DNA of 64,000 bases from Rhynchopus sp. YZ270_cl-10 (GCA_964035575.1 OZ037837.1:248001-312000); one strand, 5' to 3'. Positions 42,231 through 53,254 are shown, numbered from the stretch's first letter. Made by a program: numbers and translations. Notes: a model not told the origin generated them from the letters alone.

Positions 42231-43606
42231 TGTGTTCGTGTGTTCTTGTCACAGCCGTATCTTAGGCAGAAGACACCCGGCACTAAGACCTGTGACTGTC
42301 CTGAACCGCGCCAGTACCGGTACGGGTGGTACCCGGTGCCCTCTTGTGGGGAACACTTGCAGCGGGTGTTGATGTCCACTATTGGCACAGTTGCTGAGCA
42401 AGACCGAGGTAAATATTGGAAAATGATAATTGCCTGGACGCAGGTGTGAAGGTAAAATAGTGAGAAAAAAAGCACAAAAACGGAAACGGCCCCTTGCCCA
42501 GCAGCAGAGTGAAACACCTGCTGTGTAGTGTACGAACGAATGAAGAAAGAAGCAGGACAGTGGCACGGCTGCCAAAAAGTACCAGTAGTCAGCGTCACGT
42601 ACTTCGTAGGTCACAGTGATAAGTAACAGGATCAATAAAAACGGACATCTGTGTTTTTCTCTTTTATTAGAGTTCCCTGAAAAGGGTGTACGAAAAGAGG
42701 TTGCACGGCAACCATGAAGGAAAAATAACTAAACTTGAAAAGGGGTGCAGAAAAACAGGAAAAAGCCGCACCAGAGCGAATGTTGATGACGAAAAGACTA
42801 AGTTTAAAAGAAACGTGACGATACCTCCAAACGCACACTGTGTTGTTGATTCTAAACACGTGGCAAAAAGAACGATACACAATATGGGGAGACACCCTGA
42901 GAGCTTTGAAATACTTCTCTAGTCACGTACCCGCATCATGTTGTGCACGGAACCACCCTGCACCTGCTTGTCATGTTGTTTACCGTGCAATACATGGAGA
43001 AACGTTTCACTGTCGAAACTAGGGGAAAGATGACAACACAGGTAGCAGGGGTTTTAAACTAGAGGCGTTTGCATCTACTTCTCATATTTGACCCAAGACA
43101 AGAGAAACGTAAGAAGAGCAGCACGCCGGTTGTCTGTGTACTGAGAGAGAAAAACGAAGCATATTCATGCTCCCGAGGGAGGGAGCAGAGAAACCTCATA
43201 AGAACGCCACGCAGAGGTGGCAGAAATATCGTAAGAAAGACACATGAAAACGCATAACAGCATCCAGCACCGACCACAAGATCACTTCTCAGGACGGGCC
43301 AAAATAACACAACATCTTAAATTAAGCACTACAGGTTACAAATTCATGCGTCTTCAGGCAGCAGAAAAGATAGCAAATAGTGTGCAAACAGCACAGAGAG
43401 AGACAACACGACACATCCGAGCATAAATACACAGTAATACACCCCCCTCTGTTTTCTCGTACACTGAGAATGACCGTCCATCCTGTAAAGAACGTCTGGA
43501 CTTCGCAGACAGATGTAACTACACAGCGTGTGAAGAAAACTATATCACCAAAAACTCACTCACTTTGCCCCATATGAGAGCTTGCAACACAGTTGTAAGA
43601 GCACAA
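42231..43606. other. Spacer between cyclases 3 and 4
   Basis: No gene. Upstream of cyclase 3, 42240-42440 (cttaggcagaagacacccgg, cgcgccagtaccggtacggg) is nearly repeated at 45705-45870. 42440-42820 (block ccctgaaaagggtgtacg, ttgatgacgaaaagacta) recurs at 46300-46790 and 50045-50405. The conserved downstream block of cyclase 4 is at about 43466-43545. These mark the boundaries of the duplication unit: gene plus 0.5 to 0.8 kb of upstream flank. Confidence 0.6.
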
Positions 43607-45682
43607 CTAAAACACATTGTCGCGTTCCATGTTGTCCCGTGCCTCAAGCACCCGGTAACAACCCTTGTGTTGCACAAGAACATCTTCAAGTGCAGATGGC
43701 AGTGTTGTCCCTTCAGGAGGCTCGTACAGACACACAACCCCGTCACGCACAGCCTCCTCGCACAGCGCCCAACTCCGACGCACAACATCCCCCATCACAG
43801 TCACAAAGCGCTGGCTCCGTGCACCAACATCCCCGTGCTGCACAAGGCCGCTTGCAAGCCCAGACCCGTTCAGTGCAGACTTCACAGACATGCGCTGCAC
43901 AAACCGTATTGCGTTCTCCATGTGTGCAGGTGCAGAACGCGACACGTTCCACCCAACACACACACAGTTCCCAAGCAGCGTCACCAGACTCCCTCCACTC
44001 TGCTCCAGTGCCGTCGTCAGTGTCGTGAGTCGTGAGCTCATCTGGTGAAAGGCTATGTTTTCTCCCACGTCACCCACTGCAAGCTGTGCAACTCCCAGTG
44101 TGCCCGAGGTCTGACGTGTGGAGACTGCAATGTTGGTTGTGGATGAAACAGACGACGCACATGTGGAAAAACTCACTGTATGATTGGCAGTTGGTGAAGA
44201 AGACGTGTACTCGCAAAGTGGTGTTTCCCTTCGTCCCCCAAGTGAGACAGGCCACACACAGCACACCAACGTGTTCCCAGACACACCCTTCAAGTGAACT
44301 GCCTCTGGCACACCAGCAACAGCACTGCACGACCCAGAGACAGACGTCCACAGGTCAGAGGGAACAGACACAGCACCAGGTGTGCATGTGCTCTCAAGGC
44401 GTGATGCAACGTTCACTGTGTGTCCGAAGTAGTCTGTCCGTCCCGTCAGTGTGTTCTGCTCCACAGTCACAGGGCCAGTGTTCACACCAATGCGCACAGT
44501 CAGACCACCCCACAGCGACCCCTGACGAGAACAGATGGGTGCATCCTCAAGCAGAGATGCAGGCCAGTCTGCTTCGAAAAGACGTTCCTGCACACGCAAC
44601 CCAAACGCCACACCGTCAAAAGTGGATGCAAAGGCAATCATGAATGCGTCGCCAATGGTCTTCACCTCGTACCCACCACACATCCGCATCACATCACGCA
44701 TCACAGTGTTGTGGATCTGCAGTCCAGCACGCATCCCCTCAGGTGTGTTCTCCCAGATCGACGTTGACGCACGGATGTCTGTAAACACAATCGTTGCTGT
44801 CTCGCTGTCAAGCCCAGGCGGTGCCACAGTCGGCTGCTGCACACCGTCCTCATCCACCTCAAACAGCGCAGCAGGGAGGTACGGACGGTACTTCCGCAGG
44901 TTCTCCTCCAAGTTCCGCAGTGCTGCTGTCATCCCCTCAGGCAGGTCACCCTCATGCGCCTTCAGCAGCTCCGCCACCTGCTCCACGTCGTAGCCAGCCA
45001 GGAGTGCTGCAATTTCCTGCACAGCGTTGATCGTCCGCTCCATTGATGTCTGCTCCTTCAGGAGACCACGTGCAAAGCCTCGTGTTGCGATGAAGTCGAT
45101 GACAAACACACTCACAGCAACGAGGTGGAAGTTTATGCCTCTGCCGGAACAAGGGGGGCTTGTACACTGCTGTGCTTCGTCCCTGTAGGCTGCCCTCTCC
45201 TCCTGTGGAAGGATACCAGGGATGTCGAGGATGCCAAACCTGAACAATTCTTCTGCACCCATGACAACGAAGTACACCACTGAGACACAGACGACACACA
45301 TGCTGTAGCGTGCAGGCACCTCCATCACAAGGAGGAAGTCCACCACAAGCACGAGCAACGGCCATGCAGTGCTACCTATAGCACGGGCAGTGACGTCAGC
45401 ACCAAAAGTTCCAATAACGTAGCTGTAGGCGATGAACACTATTGCGGGTGTGGTCAGCTTGACTTTGCAGAGCACCAGTATAGTGGCGTAGATCGCAGTG
45501 CAGATTATGAACACAGTTGTGGTGCAATATAAGTACCTCCCTCGTGGGTTGACCCACGCTTCCAGTGTGCCAAGAGACATCAACAAGACTGCAATGTTCA
45601 AGACGAAGAACAACTTCCGCTTCCGCGTGTCCTTCTTGCCCAGTGTCCCATCCAGCGACAGCACAGCATCCAGACAGCGCAT
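43607..45682 (-). CDS. Membrane adenylyl cyclase 4 (tandem family)
   Basis: 691 residues, frame beginning at the conserved MRCLDAVLSLDG. C1 is complete (FTDIRASTSIWE, EVKTIGDAFM, TDYFGHTVNVASRLE) and C2 degenerate, as in copy 3, to which it is almost identical from residue 205 on (both share the MRDVMRM and STFDGV variants). The N-terminal region is instead closer to cyclase 2 (LLMSLGTLEAWVNPRGRYLY; MGAEELFRFGILDIPGILPQ), and the 160-185 loop is its own (YRDEAQQCTSPPCSGRGINF). This mixed affinity points to gene conversion or unequal crossing-over. The upstream flank matches cyclase 3 but is interrupted by a 410-bp insert (45868-46278). Confidence 0.92.
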   Translation of the reverse strand: MRCLDAVLSLDGTLGKKDTRKRKLFFVLNIAVLLMSLGTLEAWVNPRGRYLYCTTTVFIICTAIYATILVLCKVKLTTPAIVFIAYSYVIGTFGADVTARAIGSTAWPLLVLVVDFLLVMEVPARYSMCVVCVSVVYFVVMGAEELFRFGILDIPGILPQEERAAYRDEAQQCTSPPCSGRGINFHLVAVSVFVIDFIATRGFARGLLKEQTSMERTINAVQEIAALLAGYDVEQVAELLKAHEGDLPEGMTAALRNLEENLRKYRPYLPAALFEVDEDGVQQPTVAPPGLDSETATIVFTDIRASTSIWENTPEGMRAGLQIHNTVMRDVMRMCGGYEVKTIGDAFMIAFASTFDGVAFGLRVQERLFEADWPASLLEDAPICSRQGSLWGGLTVRIGVNTGPVTVEQNTLTGRTDYFGHTVNVASRLESTCTPGAVSVPSDLWTSVSGSCSAVAGVPEAVHLKGVSGNTLVCCVWPVSLGGRRETPLCEYTSSSPTANHTVSFSTCASSVSSTTNIAVSTRQTSGTLGVAQLAVGDVGENIAFHQMSSRLTTLTTALEQSGGSLVTLLGNCVCVGWNVSRSAPAHMENAIRFVQRMSVKSALNGSGLASGLVQHGDVGARSQRFVTVMGDVVRRSWALCEEAVRDGVVCLYEPPEGTTLPSALEDVLVQHKGCYRVLEARDNMERDNVF

Positions 45683-45867
45683 TGTGTTCGTGTGTTTTTG
45701 TTACAGCCGTATCTTAGGCAGAAGACACCCGGCACTAAGACCTGTGACTGTCCTGAACCGCGCCAGTACCGGTACGGGTGTTACCCGGTGCCCTCTTGTG
45801 GGGAACACTTGCAGCGGGTGTTGATGTCCACTATTGACACAGTTGGTGAGCAAGACCGAGGTAAATA

Positions 45868-46278
45868 CTTTAGTAGGGACTAAAGATAATTCCTCTGTAT
45901 TTTACTAAGGGAAAATCCCTAGTAAAATACAGGCAAAAATCCAGGTAAAAATCACTTTGTCTTGATTTTTAAGTAAAAATACAGGGTGCAACGAAACCAG
46001 AAAAAAACTTCGCCAATGGACGTTTCTGCGTTCCGAGCTTCCAACACAAAATTTTTGTATTTTTTTTTCGCGATTTTTTTTAACTTAGCACTGCATGTGC
46101 TTAGAAAACCCGAATTTTTTACCCTTCAAAATTGCATTTGAGGAACTCACAGCGCGTCAAAACGAAAAGGTCGTTTTTGGCACTTTTAAAACCGGGCTCC
46201 GCTGAGTTCACCATATTTTTGCTCGATTTATTTAGTGGAGTAACTAATTAGTAATCGCATTCTCGGACAAAAACTCGG
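45868..46278. other. Insert in the cyclase 4 upstream flank
   Basis: Absent from the otherwise matching flank of cyclase 3 (42403-42430). Flanked by imperfect direct repeats gaccgaggtaaata (45855) and gacgaggtgtaaaaata (46279). Near its left end is a hairpin at 45898-45929 (tattttactaaggga / tccctagtaaaata, one bulge). The AT-rich interior without a frame resembles the style of 900-1100 and suggests a small non-autonomous element of unknown class. Confidence 0.5.
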
Positions 46279-47383
46279 GACGAGGTGTAAAAATATGATA
46301 ATTGCCTGGACGCAAGTGTGGAGTTAAAATTGTGACAAAAGAAGCACACAAACGGAAACGGCCCCTTGCCCAGCAGCAGAGTGAAACACCTGCTGTGTGG
46401 CACCAACAAATATAGGAAGAAGCAGGACTAGTGGCACGGCTGCCAAAAAGTACAGTATCCACGAAGCGCACTCCCAGATGCAGGGCGGGTACGGCGGTGA
46501 CAACAGAGTGCACAGTGTGCGTGAGGTGGCCAACCAGGGGGTTGTGCGTGGTGGAGTCAACGTCATGTACTTCGTAGGTCACAGTGATAAGTAACAGGAT
46601 CAATAAAACGGACATCTGTGTTTTGTCTTTTATTAGAGTTCCCTGAAAAGGGTGTACGAAAAGAGGTTGCACGGCAACCATGAATAAGGAAAAATAACTA
46701 AACTTGAAAAAGGGTGCAGAAAACAGGAAAAATCCGTACCAGAGCGAATGTTGATGACGAAAAGACTAAGTTTAAAATAAACGTGACGATACCTCCAAAC
46801 TCACACTGTGTTGTTTATTCTAAACACGTGGCAAAAAGAACGATACACAAAAATAGGGAGACACCCTGAGAGCTTTGAAGTGCTTATCTCGTCACGTACC
46901 CGCATCATGTTGGCAGTACGGTACTTAGAGGCTAAAGACGTAAGGTGTAATGCATAATGTGCAGCGGAGAGCAATCACGCAAGGTTCGCGGCGGACTTTG
47001 ACGTACAGAAAGAAAGCGCAAAAAATCTTAACGTACACTCTCTGTTGATTCTAAAACGGGGGAGGGTAAAAAAGGCGTGAAACGCCTTTTGCCCATTGGG
47101 GAAGAGGTTGAAAAGTTGGAACGCTTCCTCACCCCAGATCACCTACATTGAACTATATAAGATATGTAAGATTGAACTATATTTCACAAGTGTCATGTCA
47201 CCGAGAAAAAAAAAAGGTTTATCCGAAGACCCCGCGCCTATCGCAATTAGTAACCTTGATCACATTCATTATTGCGCATCAGGAGCGTAGGTTTGAATAA
47301 GTTTGTTCTTCGCGATGATGTCATTTCCCCGACTGGAATTAGTAATCTTGGGCCGAACGATGTCGTAATTCCTTGACAATCGC

Positions 47384-47515
47384 GGCCACTGTGGTGCAGT
47401 GTCCAGACACCTCCTGTACAGGCACTGCACCCGCATCGACGTCAAGTGGAAACAGAGGGAACTTCGTCGGCAGATACACCTCCTGCACTACATTCTGTGC
47501 GGTGTGCTGGGGTAA
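47384..47515 (-). pseudogene. Fragment of the SGNH/PC-esterase-like gene
   Basis: About 130 bp closely match exon 1 of the esterase gene (35748-35880), coding AQNVVQEVYLPTKFPLFPLD and HCTTVAA. Neither the signal anchor nor the catalytic blocks are present, so it is a non-functional piece. Its position between cyclases 4 and 5, same orientation, suggests that the esterase gene was once part of the repeated unit. Confidence 0.8.
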
Positions 47516-47813
47516 GCAAAGAATCCTCGAAATCACTGCGCACTGGCTACTAGGCAGTGTTAACATCCCTTGCATGCGCAACCTGAGTGTACGCATGGGG
47601 TGATTACTCCTTTCTGGAAAACGCTACAAAAGTAAACCCACCCTGTCCTTCCCCTCACACCTAATAATAACCGTCCGTCCTGTAAAGAACGTCTGGACTT
47701 CGCAGACAGAAGTAACTAACACAGTGTGTGAAGAAAACGTTCCCAATAAATCACTCACTTTACACAATATGAGAGCTTGCAACCGTACAGAAGCAACAGT
47801 TGTAAGAGCACAA

Positions 47814-49886
47814 CTAAAACACATTGTGTCTGCTGTTGTCCTGTGCCTCAAGCACCCGGTAACAACCCTTGTGTTGCACAAGAACGTCTTCAAGTGCAGA
47901 CGGCAGTGTTGTCCCTTCAGGAGGCTCGTACAGACACACAACCCCGTCACGCACAGCCTCCTCGCACAGCGCCCAACTCCGACGCACAACATCCCCCATC
48001 ACAGTCACAAAGCGCTGGCTCCGTGCACCAACATCCCCGTGCTGCACAAGGCCGCTTGCAAGCCCAGCACCGTTCAGTGCAGACTTCACAGACATGCGCT
48101 GCACAAACCGTATCGCGTTCTCCATGTGTGCAGGTGCAGAACGCGACACGTTCCACCCAACACACACACAGTTCCCAAGCAGCGTCACCAGACTCCCTCC
48201 ACTCTGCTCCAGTGCCGTCGTCAGTGTCGTGAGTCGTGAGTTCATCTGGTGAAAGGCTATGTTTTCTCCCACGTCACCAACTGCAAGCTGTGCAACTCCC
48301 AGTGTGCCCGAGGTCTGACGTGTGGAGACTGACAGGTTGTTTGTGGATGAAACAGACGATGCACATGTGGAAAAACTCATTGTATGATTGGCAGTTGGTG
48401 ACGAAGACGTGTACTCGCAAAGTGGTGTTTCCCTTCGTCCCCCAAGTGAGACAGGCCACACACAGCACATCAACGTGTTCCCAGACACACCCTTCAAGTG
48501 AACTGCCTCTGGCACACCAGCAACAGCACTGCACGACTCAGAGACAGACGTCCACAGGTCAGAGGGAACAGCCACAGCACCAGGTGTGCATGTGCTCTCA
48601 AGGCGTGATGCAACGTTCACTGTGTGTCCGAAGTAGTCTGCCCGTCCCGTCAGTGTGTTCTGCTCCACAGTCACAGGGCCAGTGTTCACACCAATGCGCA
48701 CAGTCAGACCACCCCACAGCGACCCCTGACGAGAACAGATGGGTGCATCCTCAATCAGAGATGCAGGCCAGTCTGCTTCGAAAAGACGTTCCTGCACACG
48801 CAACCCAAACGCCACACCGTCGAAAGTGGATGCAAAGGCAATCATGAATGCGTCGCCAATGGTCTTCACCTCGTACCCACCACACATCCGCATCACCTCA
48901 CGCATCACTGTGTTGTGGATCTGCAGTCCAGCACGCATCCCCTCAGGTGTGTTCTCCCAGATCGACGTTGACGCACGGATGTCTGTGAACACAATCGTTG
49001 CTGTCTTGCTGTCAAGCCCAGGCGGTGCCACAGTCGGCTGCTGCACACCGTCCTCATCCACCTCAAACAGCGCAGCAGGGAGGTACGGACGGTACTTCCG
49101 CAGGTTCTCCTCCAAGTTCCGCAGTGCTGCTGTCATCCCCTCAGGCAGGTCACCCTCATGCGCCTTCAGCAGCTCCGCCACCTGCTCCACGTCGTAGCCA
49201 GCCAGGAGTGCTGCAATTTCCTGCACAGCGTTGATCGTCCGCTCCATTGATGTCTGCTCCTTCAGGAGACCACGTGCAAAGCCTCGTGTTGCGATGAAGT
49301 CGATGACAAACACACTCACAGCCAGGAGATTGAGGTTCAGGCCTCTGGTGGGGCAGGGGAGGTCTGTACACTGCTGTGCTTCGTCCCTGTAGGCTGCCCT
49401 CTCCTCCTGTGGCATGATACCAGGGATGTCGAGGATGCCAAACCTGAACAATTCTTCCAAACCCATGACAACGAAGTACACCACTGCGACACAGACGATG
49501 CACATGCTGTGGCGTGTGGGCACCTCCATCACAAGGAGGAAGTCCACCACAAGCACTAGTAACGGCCATGCAGTATTCCCTACAGCACGGGTGGTGATGT
49601 CACCACCGAAGGTTCCAAGAGCGTATACGTAAGAGATGAACACTATTGCGGGTGTGGTCAGCTTGACTTTGCAGAGCACCAGTATAGTGGCGTAGATGGC
49701 CGCACAGAGTGCAATGACACTTGTGACAAAATTTATGTACAGCCCGTTTACGTGAACCCACGATCTCCAATTGCCAAGCATCAGCAGCATCCCAGTCGCG
49801 TTAAAGACGAAGAACATCGTCCGCTTCTGTGTGTCCTTCTTGCCCAGTGTCCCATCCAGCGACAGCACAGCATCCAGACAGCGCAT
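47814..49886 (-). CDS. Membrane adenylyl cyclase 5 (tandem family)
   Basis: 690 residues from the conserved Met. C1 complete (FTDIRASTSIWE, EVKTIGDAFM, ADYFGHTVNVASRLE), C2 degenerate. It is the most divergent copy in the first two helices (FNATGMLLMLGNWRSWVHVN, then GLYINFVTSVIALC) and in the loop around YRDEAQQCTDLPCPTRGLNL, while the catalytic half remains nearly identical to the others with a few private changes (SKTATIVF, SLIEDAP, SVSESCS). All known catalytic residues are kept, so it should be active. The frame is open for 103 codons upstream, which read the shared flank and are unlikely to be coding. Confidence 0.9.
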   Translation of the reverse strand: MRCLDAVLSLDGTLGKKDTQKRTMFFVFNATGMLLMLGNWRSWVHVNGLYINFVTSVIALCAAIYATILVLCKVKLTTPAIVFISYVYALGTFGGDITTRAVGNTAWPLLVLVVDFLLVMEVPTRHSMCIVCVAVVYFVVMGLEELFRFGILDIPGIMPQEERAAYRDEAQQCTDLPCPTRGLNLNLLAVSVFVIDFIATRGFARGLLKEQTSMERTINAVQEIAALLAGYDVEQVAELLKAHEGDLPEGMTAALRNLEENLRKYRPYLPAALFEVDEDGVQQPTVAPPGLDSKTATIVFTDIRASTSIWENTPEGMRAGLQIHNTVMREVMRMCGGYEVKTIGDAFMIAFASTFDGVAFGLRVQERLFEADWPASLIEDAPICSRQGSLWGGLTVRIGVNTGPVTVEQNTLTGRADYFGHTVNVASRLESTCTPGAVAVPSDLWTSVSESCSAVAGVPEAVHLKGVSGNTLMCCVWPVSLGGRRETPLCEYTSSSPTANHTMSFSTCASSVSSTNNLSVSTRQTSGTLGVAQLAVGDVGENIAFHQMNSRLTTLTTALEQSGGSLVTLLGNCVCVGWNVSRSAPAHMENAIRFVQRMSVKSALNGAGLASGLVQHGDVGARSQRFVTVMGDVVRRSWALCEEAVRDGVVCLYEPPEGTTLPSALEDVLVQHKGCYRVLEAQDNSRHNVF

Positions 49887-52800
49887 TGTGTTCGTGTGTT
49901 CTTGTGGGTACAGCCGTCTGTTACACAGATGACACCCGGCACCAAGACCTGTGACTGTGTAAAATATCTGTCCTGCAGGTGTTGATGTTTCTTCTGGCAC
50001 AGTCACCGAGCAAGACCAAGGCAAATATTGGAAATATGATAATTGCCTAGACGCAGGTGTGAAGTTAAAATAGTGACAAAAAAAAGCACTTGCCCACAGC
50101 AGAGTGAAACACCTGCTGTGTAGTACACGAACGAATGAAGCAAGAAGCAGGACCAGTGGCACGGCTGCCAAAAAAGTACCAGTAGTCAGCGTCACGTACT
50201 TCGTAGGTCACAGTGATAAGTAACAGGATCAATAAAACAGGCATCTGTCTTTTGTCATTTATTAGAGTTCCCTGAAAAGGGTGTACGAAAAGAGGTTGCA
50301 CGGCAACCATGAATAAGAAAAAATAACTAAACTTGAAAAGAGGTGCAGAAAAACAGGAAAAAGCCGTACCAGAGCGAATGTTGATGACGAAAAAGACTTA
50401 GTTTAAAGGAAGTAAAGAAAAGTTCATCCCATGCGGCTGAGCCTCAATATAACCTCTCTGGGCATCGAGTACGTACCGGGCTTTGCAAATCCCATATATT
50501 ACCCGGGTTTATTTTACCCGGTCACGGTGGTACTGATGAAAGATGTAAAATATGTAGAGATTATAATAAGACGTAATACGCGACGTGAATGATGTGCAGA
50601 GAGCAATCACGCAAAGATCGCGGTGGATTTTGATGTACATAAAATAAAAAGAGAAGTCGAAACTGCACTCACTATACATGCATCAGCGTTTGCGGGGGGT
50701 GGGGGCAACCACTTCGTTATCGAACCCCCTCAGAGAGCCTTTCATATGATTTATAAACAAAAATGCTGTTTCTTTTGTTGCTGTTCGACAAGCACACACC
50801 CCCCGACGTCGTTTCTTTCTCTCTCGTTGTCATCATGCGGTTCATGCAGGGATATGTGTCTGCCTGATGTTCACTTACAACCCTACAGTGACACCAGCCA
50901 CCTCGGGACAAGGTTATCTTCTGTTCCACGTAGTTCTATTTCCCATATGCCCTGAGAGGTGGGTTGATTAGAAAATCTAACAGCGTTAACTGAGTGTGAA
51001 ACAAGCGCTATTTCTGTGGGTCGTTTTTCGAAAAGGCTTCCCTCCGCTCCTAGAACAGGGCGAGAGATGGTTACCTAAAAACAATAAAATGACAACCAGC
51101 TGGCCGAGGGGTACACGGAAGGGGGGTAAGAAAAAAAGTACAGGGGTGGGAAAGGTTCGTCAACGCAAATGACAGTGTATAGGCCCCGCTGCAAGGGACA
51201 CACATAATATTGTTTAAAAACAAATGCGGCAAAAAAAAAAAAAATAACTCTGATAGGTAATCGTTGCTCAACCCTGTTGGAGGGGGTGGTGATTGCCGAC
51301 CGTATCTGAGGAACTATTTTTCCTTTAAGCTTGTAGGTCTAAATTAAAATAGACCTTGCATGCAATTTGCGGAAAAGCGTCTTGGTTCGTGGGTGACAGA
51401 GAAAATGCCACCGACGACAAAGATAAAAGGAAAAAAAGGGAGGTTGAAAAAGTGCAAAAACGCCTCACCGTTCATCGGCGGACGTCAGGCACTCTTTAAA
51501 ACAAAAAGAAGAAATAAACGGAAATAAACGTTTTGCTTTGCATAGATGAGCCTGAGCCTCGCTGTGCTGTTGTCTTGAAAGATAACAGCTACTTTGTCAT
51601 AGTTCTTCATTTTGACAAATCTTTTATTGTAACACCAAGCTCAGATCTCAAATAGTTTGGGTGAGGCCTGACATTTGAGACAAAAAAAAACAACAAAACA
51701 GACTTCTGAACAAACGACAAAAACAAACAAACAAAACAAACGAAAAAATTTAGCACCCCCCCCCCGTAGGGGGTCGCATTGTCCTCACAAAAAGTGAAAT
51801 AAAAATTTTTTGCAACATAGAAACTCGTTTCCCGTGGAAAACTAGACACATACCCACCCCAAAAATGTTCGGAGGATCCAATGAAACCATTTTTTTACAC
51901 TTTGGTGGGCTCAGAAATACCAAAAATGGGGAAAATTAGTGAAAAATGGACTTTTCCCCCAAAATGGGCAAAAGTGGTTTTTTAGCAAAAAAATTGATTT
52001 TTTTGGATCACCAGAGGTCTATTTTGGTGACTCTCTGGTGCAAATCGGGTCCCAGGGGTCCTGTGGACCTGATTTCAACGACTAACAGACTTCTAGACCA
52101 CTTACAAATGATTTTTTTTGAATTTTGGAGTCAAAAAAAGTGCCTGTCCAGTGCTTGTCCGGTGCCTGTCCTCTCCGTGACTTTGCCCATGACCATCACA
52201 TAAAGTAGGGTATGGTACAAATTTGGGTACATACCCCCCCCAAAAAATGGTCCGCGGACCCAACGGAACCGGTTTTTTACCCTTTGGAGGACTTAGAAGC
52301 ACCAGAAATGGGGAAAAGGAGTGAAAATTTGCCCTCCCCCCCCAGAGAGGGGGGTAGGGGCGGTTGTGGGCTAAAAAATGCCAAATTAGGGCTGCCAGAG
52401 GCCTCTTGGGGCCACTCTCCTGTGGAAATCGTACTCCTGGGGGTCCTGTGGGCCTGGTTTCGACGAGCTGCACCCTTTTGGGCCCCTCGAACCGATCTTG
52501 GTTTGAAATATTGAGTCGAATATGACCCGCTGAGCCCGTCTGTATGCGTGTAAAACACCCCCCTCCCCCCTCCCCCCTCCCCCCTCCCCTCACTGCCCAA
52601 CTTCTCCTCCTCTGTCAAGCGTAACAAATATAAAACGACCTCCCCCTTACAAAAAGCGTCTGGGAATGCTGCCGAGTTCGTGAGGAGGTTCGTGGATGGG
52701 GAGCGGATCAAGGGCGTATGCATGGCGTGTTCTGATGAAGTGATTCAGTTGCGCAGCAACATGTACGGCTGTGGGGGGAGGCAGAAAATGCCAAATTAGG

Positions 52801-53254
52801 GACGCCAGAGGCCTCTTGGGGTCACTCTCCGGTGTAAATCGTACTCCTGGGGGTCCTGTGGGCCTGATTTCGACGAGCTGCACCCTTTTGGACCCTTCGA
52901 ACCGATCTTGGTTTGAATTATTTAGTCAAATATGTCAAATTCCTCCAATCATAGGCTGTATACAGTACAAAAACATGAAAACACCAATAACAACGCATTT
53001 TTTTTTCGTTTTTTCACGTTTTTTGTCGCAAAACCCCCCAAAAACCCCCGGAAACCCATTTTTGGGGTGGCACAGGGTGTGGGTCACCACTGAAATGGCC
53101 CACCGGCGAAAAAATAATAAAAATTACATAAAAACGTTAGCCAATGCGACCCTCTAACCCCCCCCCGAGTTTTCAGACAAAACAAAATATACTACAATGT
53201 GTTTGCCTCCCTCCACCCCCCTCCCACTTTGCCTCTTTCCCAACCCCACGCCTT
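49887..53254. other. Spacer after the cyclase array, repeat-rich
   Basis: No gene recognised in 3.4 kb. 49890-50405 is the cyclase upstream flank. 50405-51840 is AT-rich with a palindromic acccgggt stretch near 50514 and a GATGAGCC-type block at 51545. 51850-52935 holds three diverged copies of a dispersed repeat, listed separately. 52556-52600 is a C-rich CTCCCCC tract. Confidence 0.5.
51850..52935. repeat. Three diverged copies of an unclassified repeat
   Basis: Copies at about 51850-52140, 52205-52520 and 52770-52935. Shared words: ccagaggcctcttgggg, ctgggggtcctgtgggcct, tttcgacgagctgcaccc and cgaaccgatcttggtttgaa; the first copy is the most diverged. No transposase or RT coding seen. Units are 170-320 bp and point the same way. 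Possibly a SINE-like or satellite-like family. Confidence 0.65.

Larger units (their letters stand above)
45683..47813. other. Spacer between cyclases 4 and 5
   Basis: No intact gene. It contains a 410-bp insert (45868-46278), the shared upstream block of the cyclase family (46290-46890), a unique stretch (46920-47340), a fragment of the esterase gene (47384-47515) and the conserved downstream block of cyclase 5 (about 47660-47735). Confidence 0.6.
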
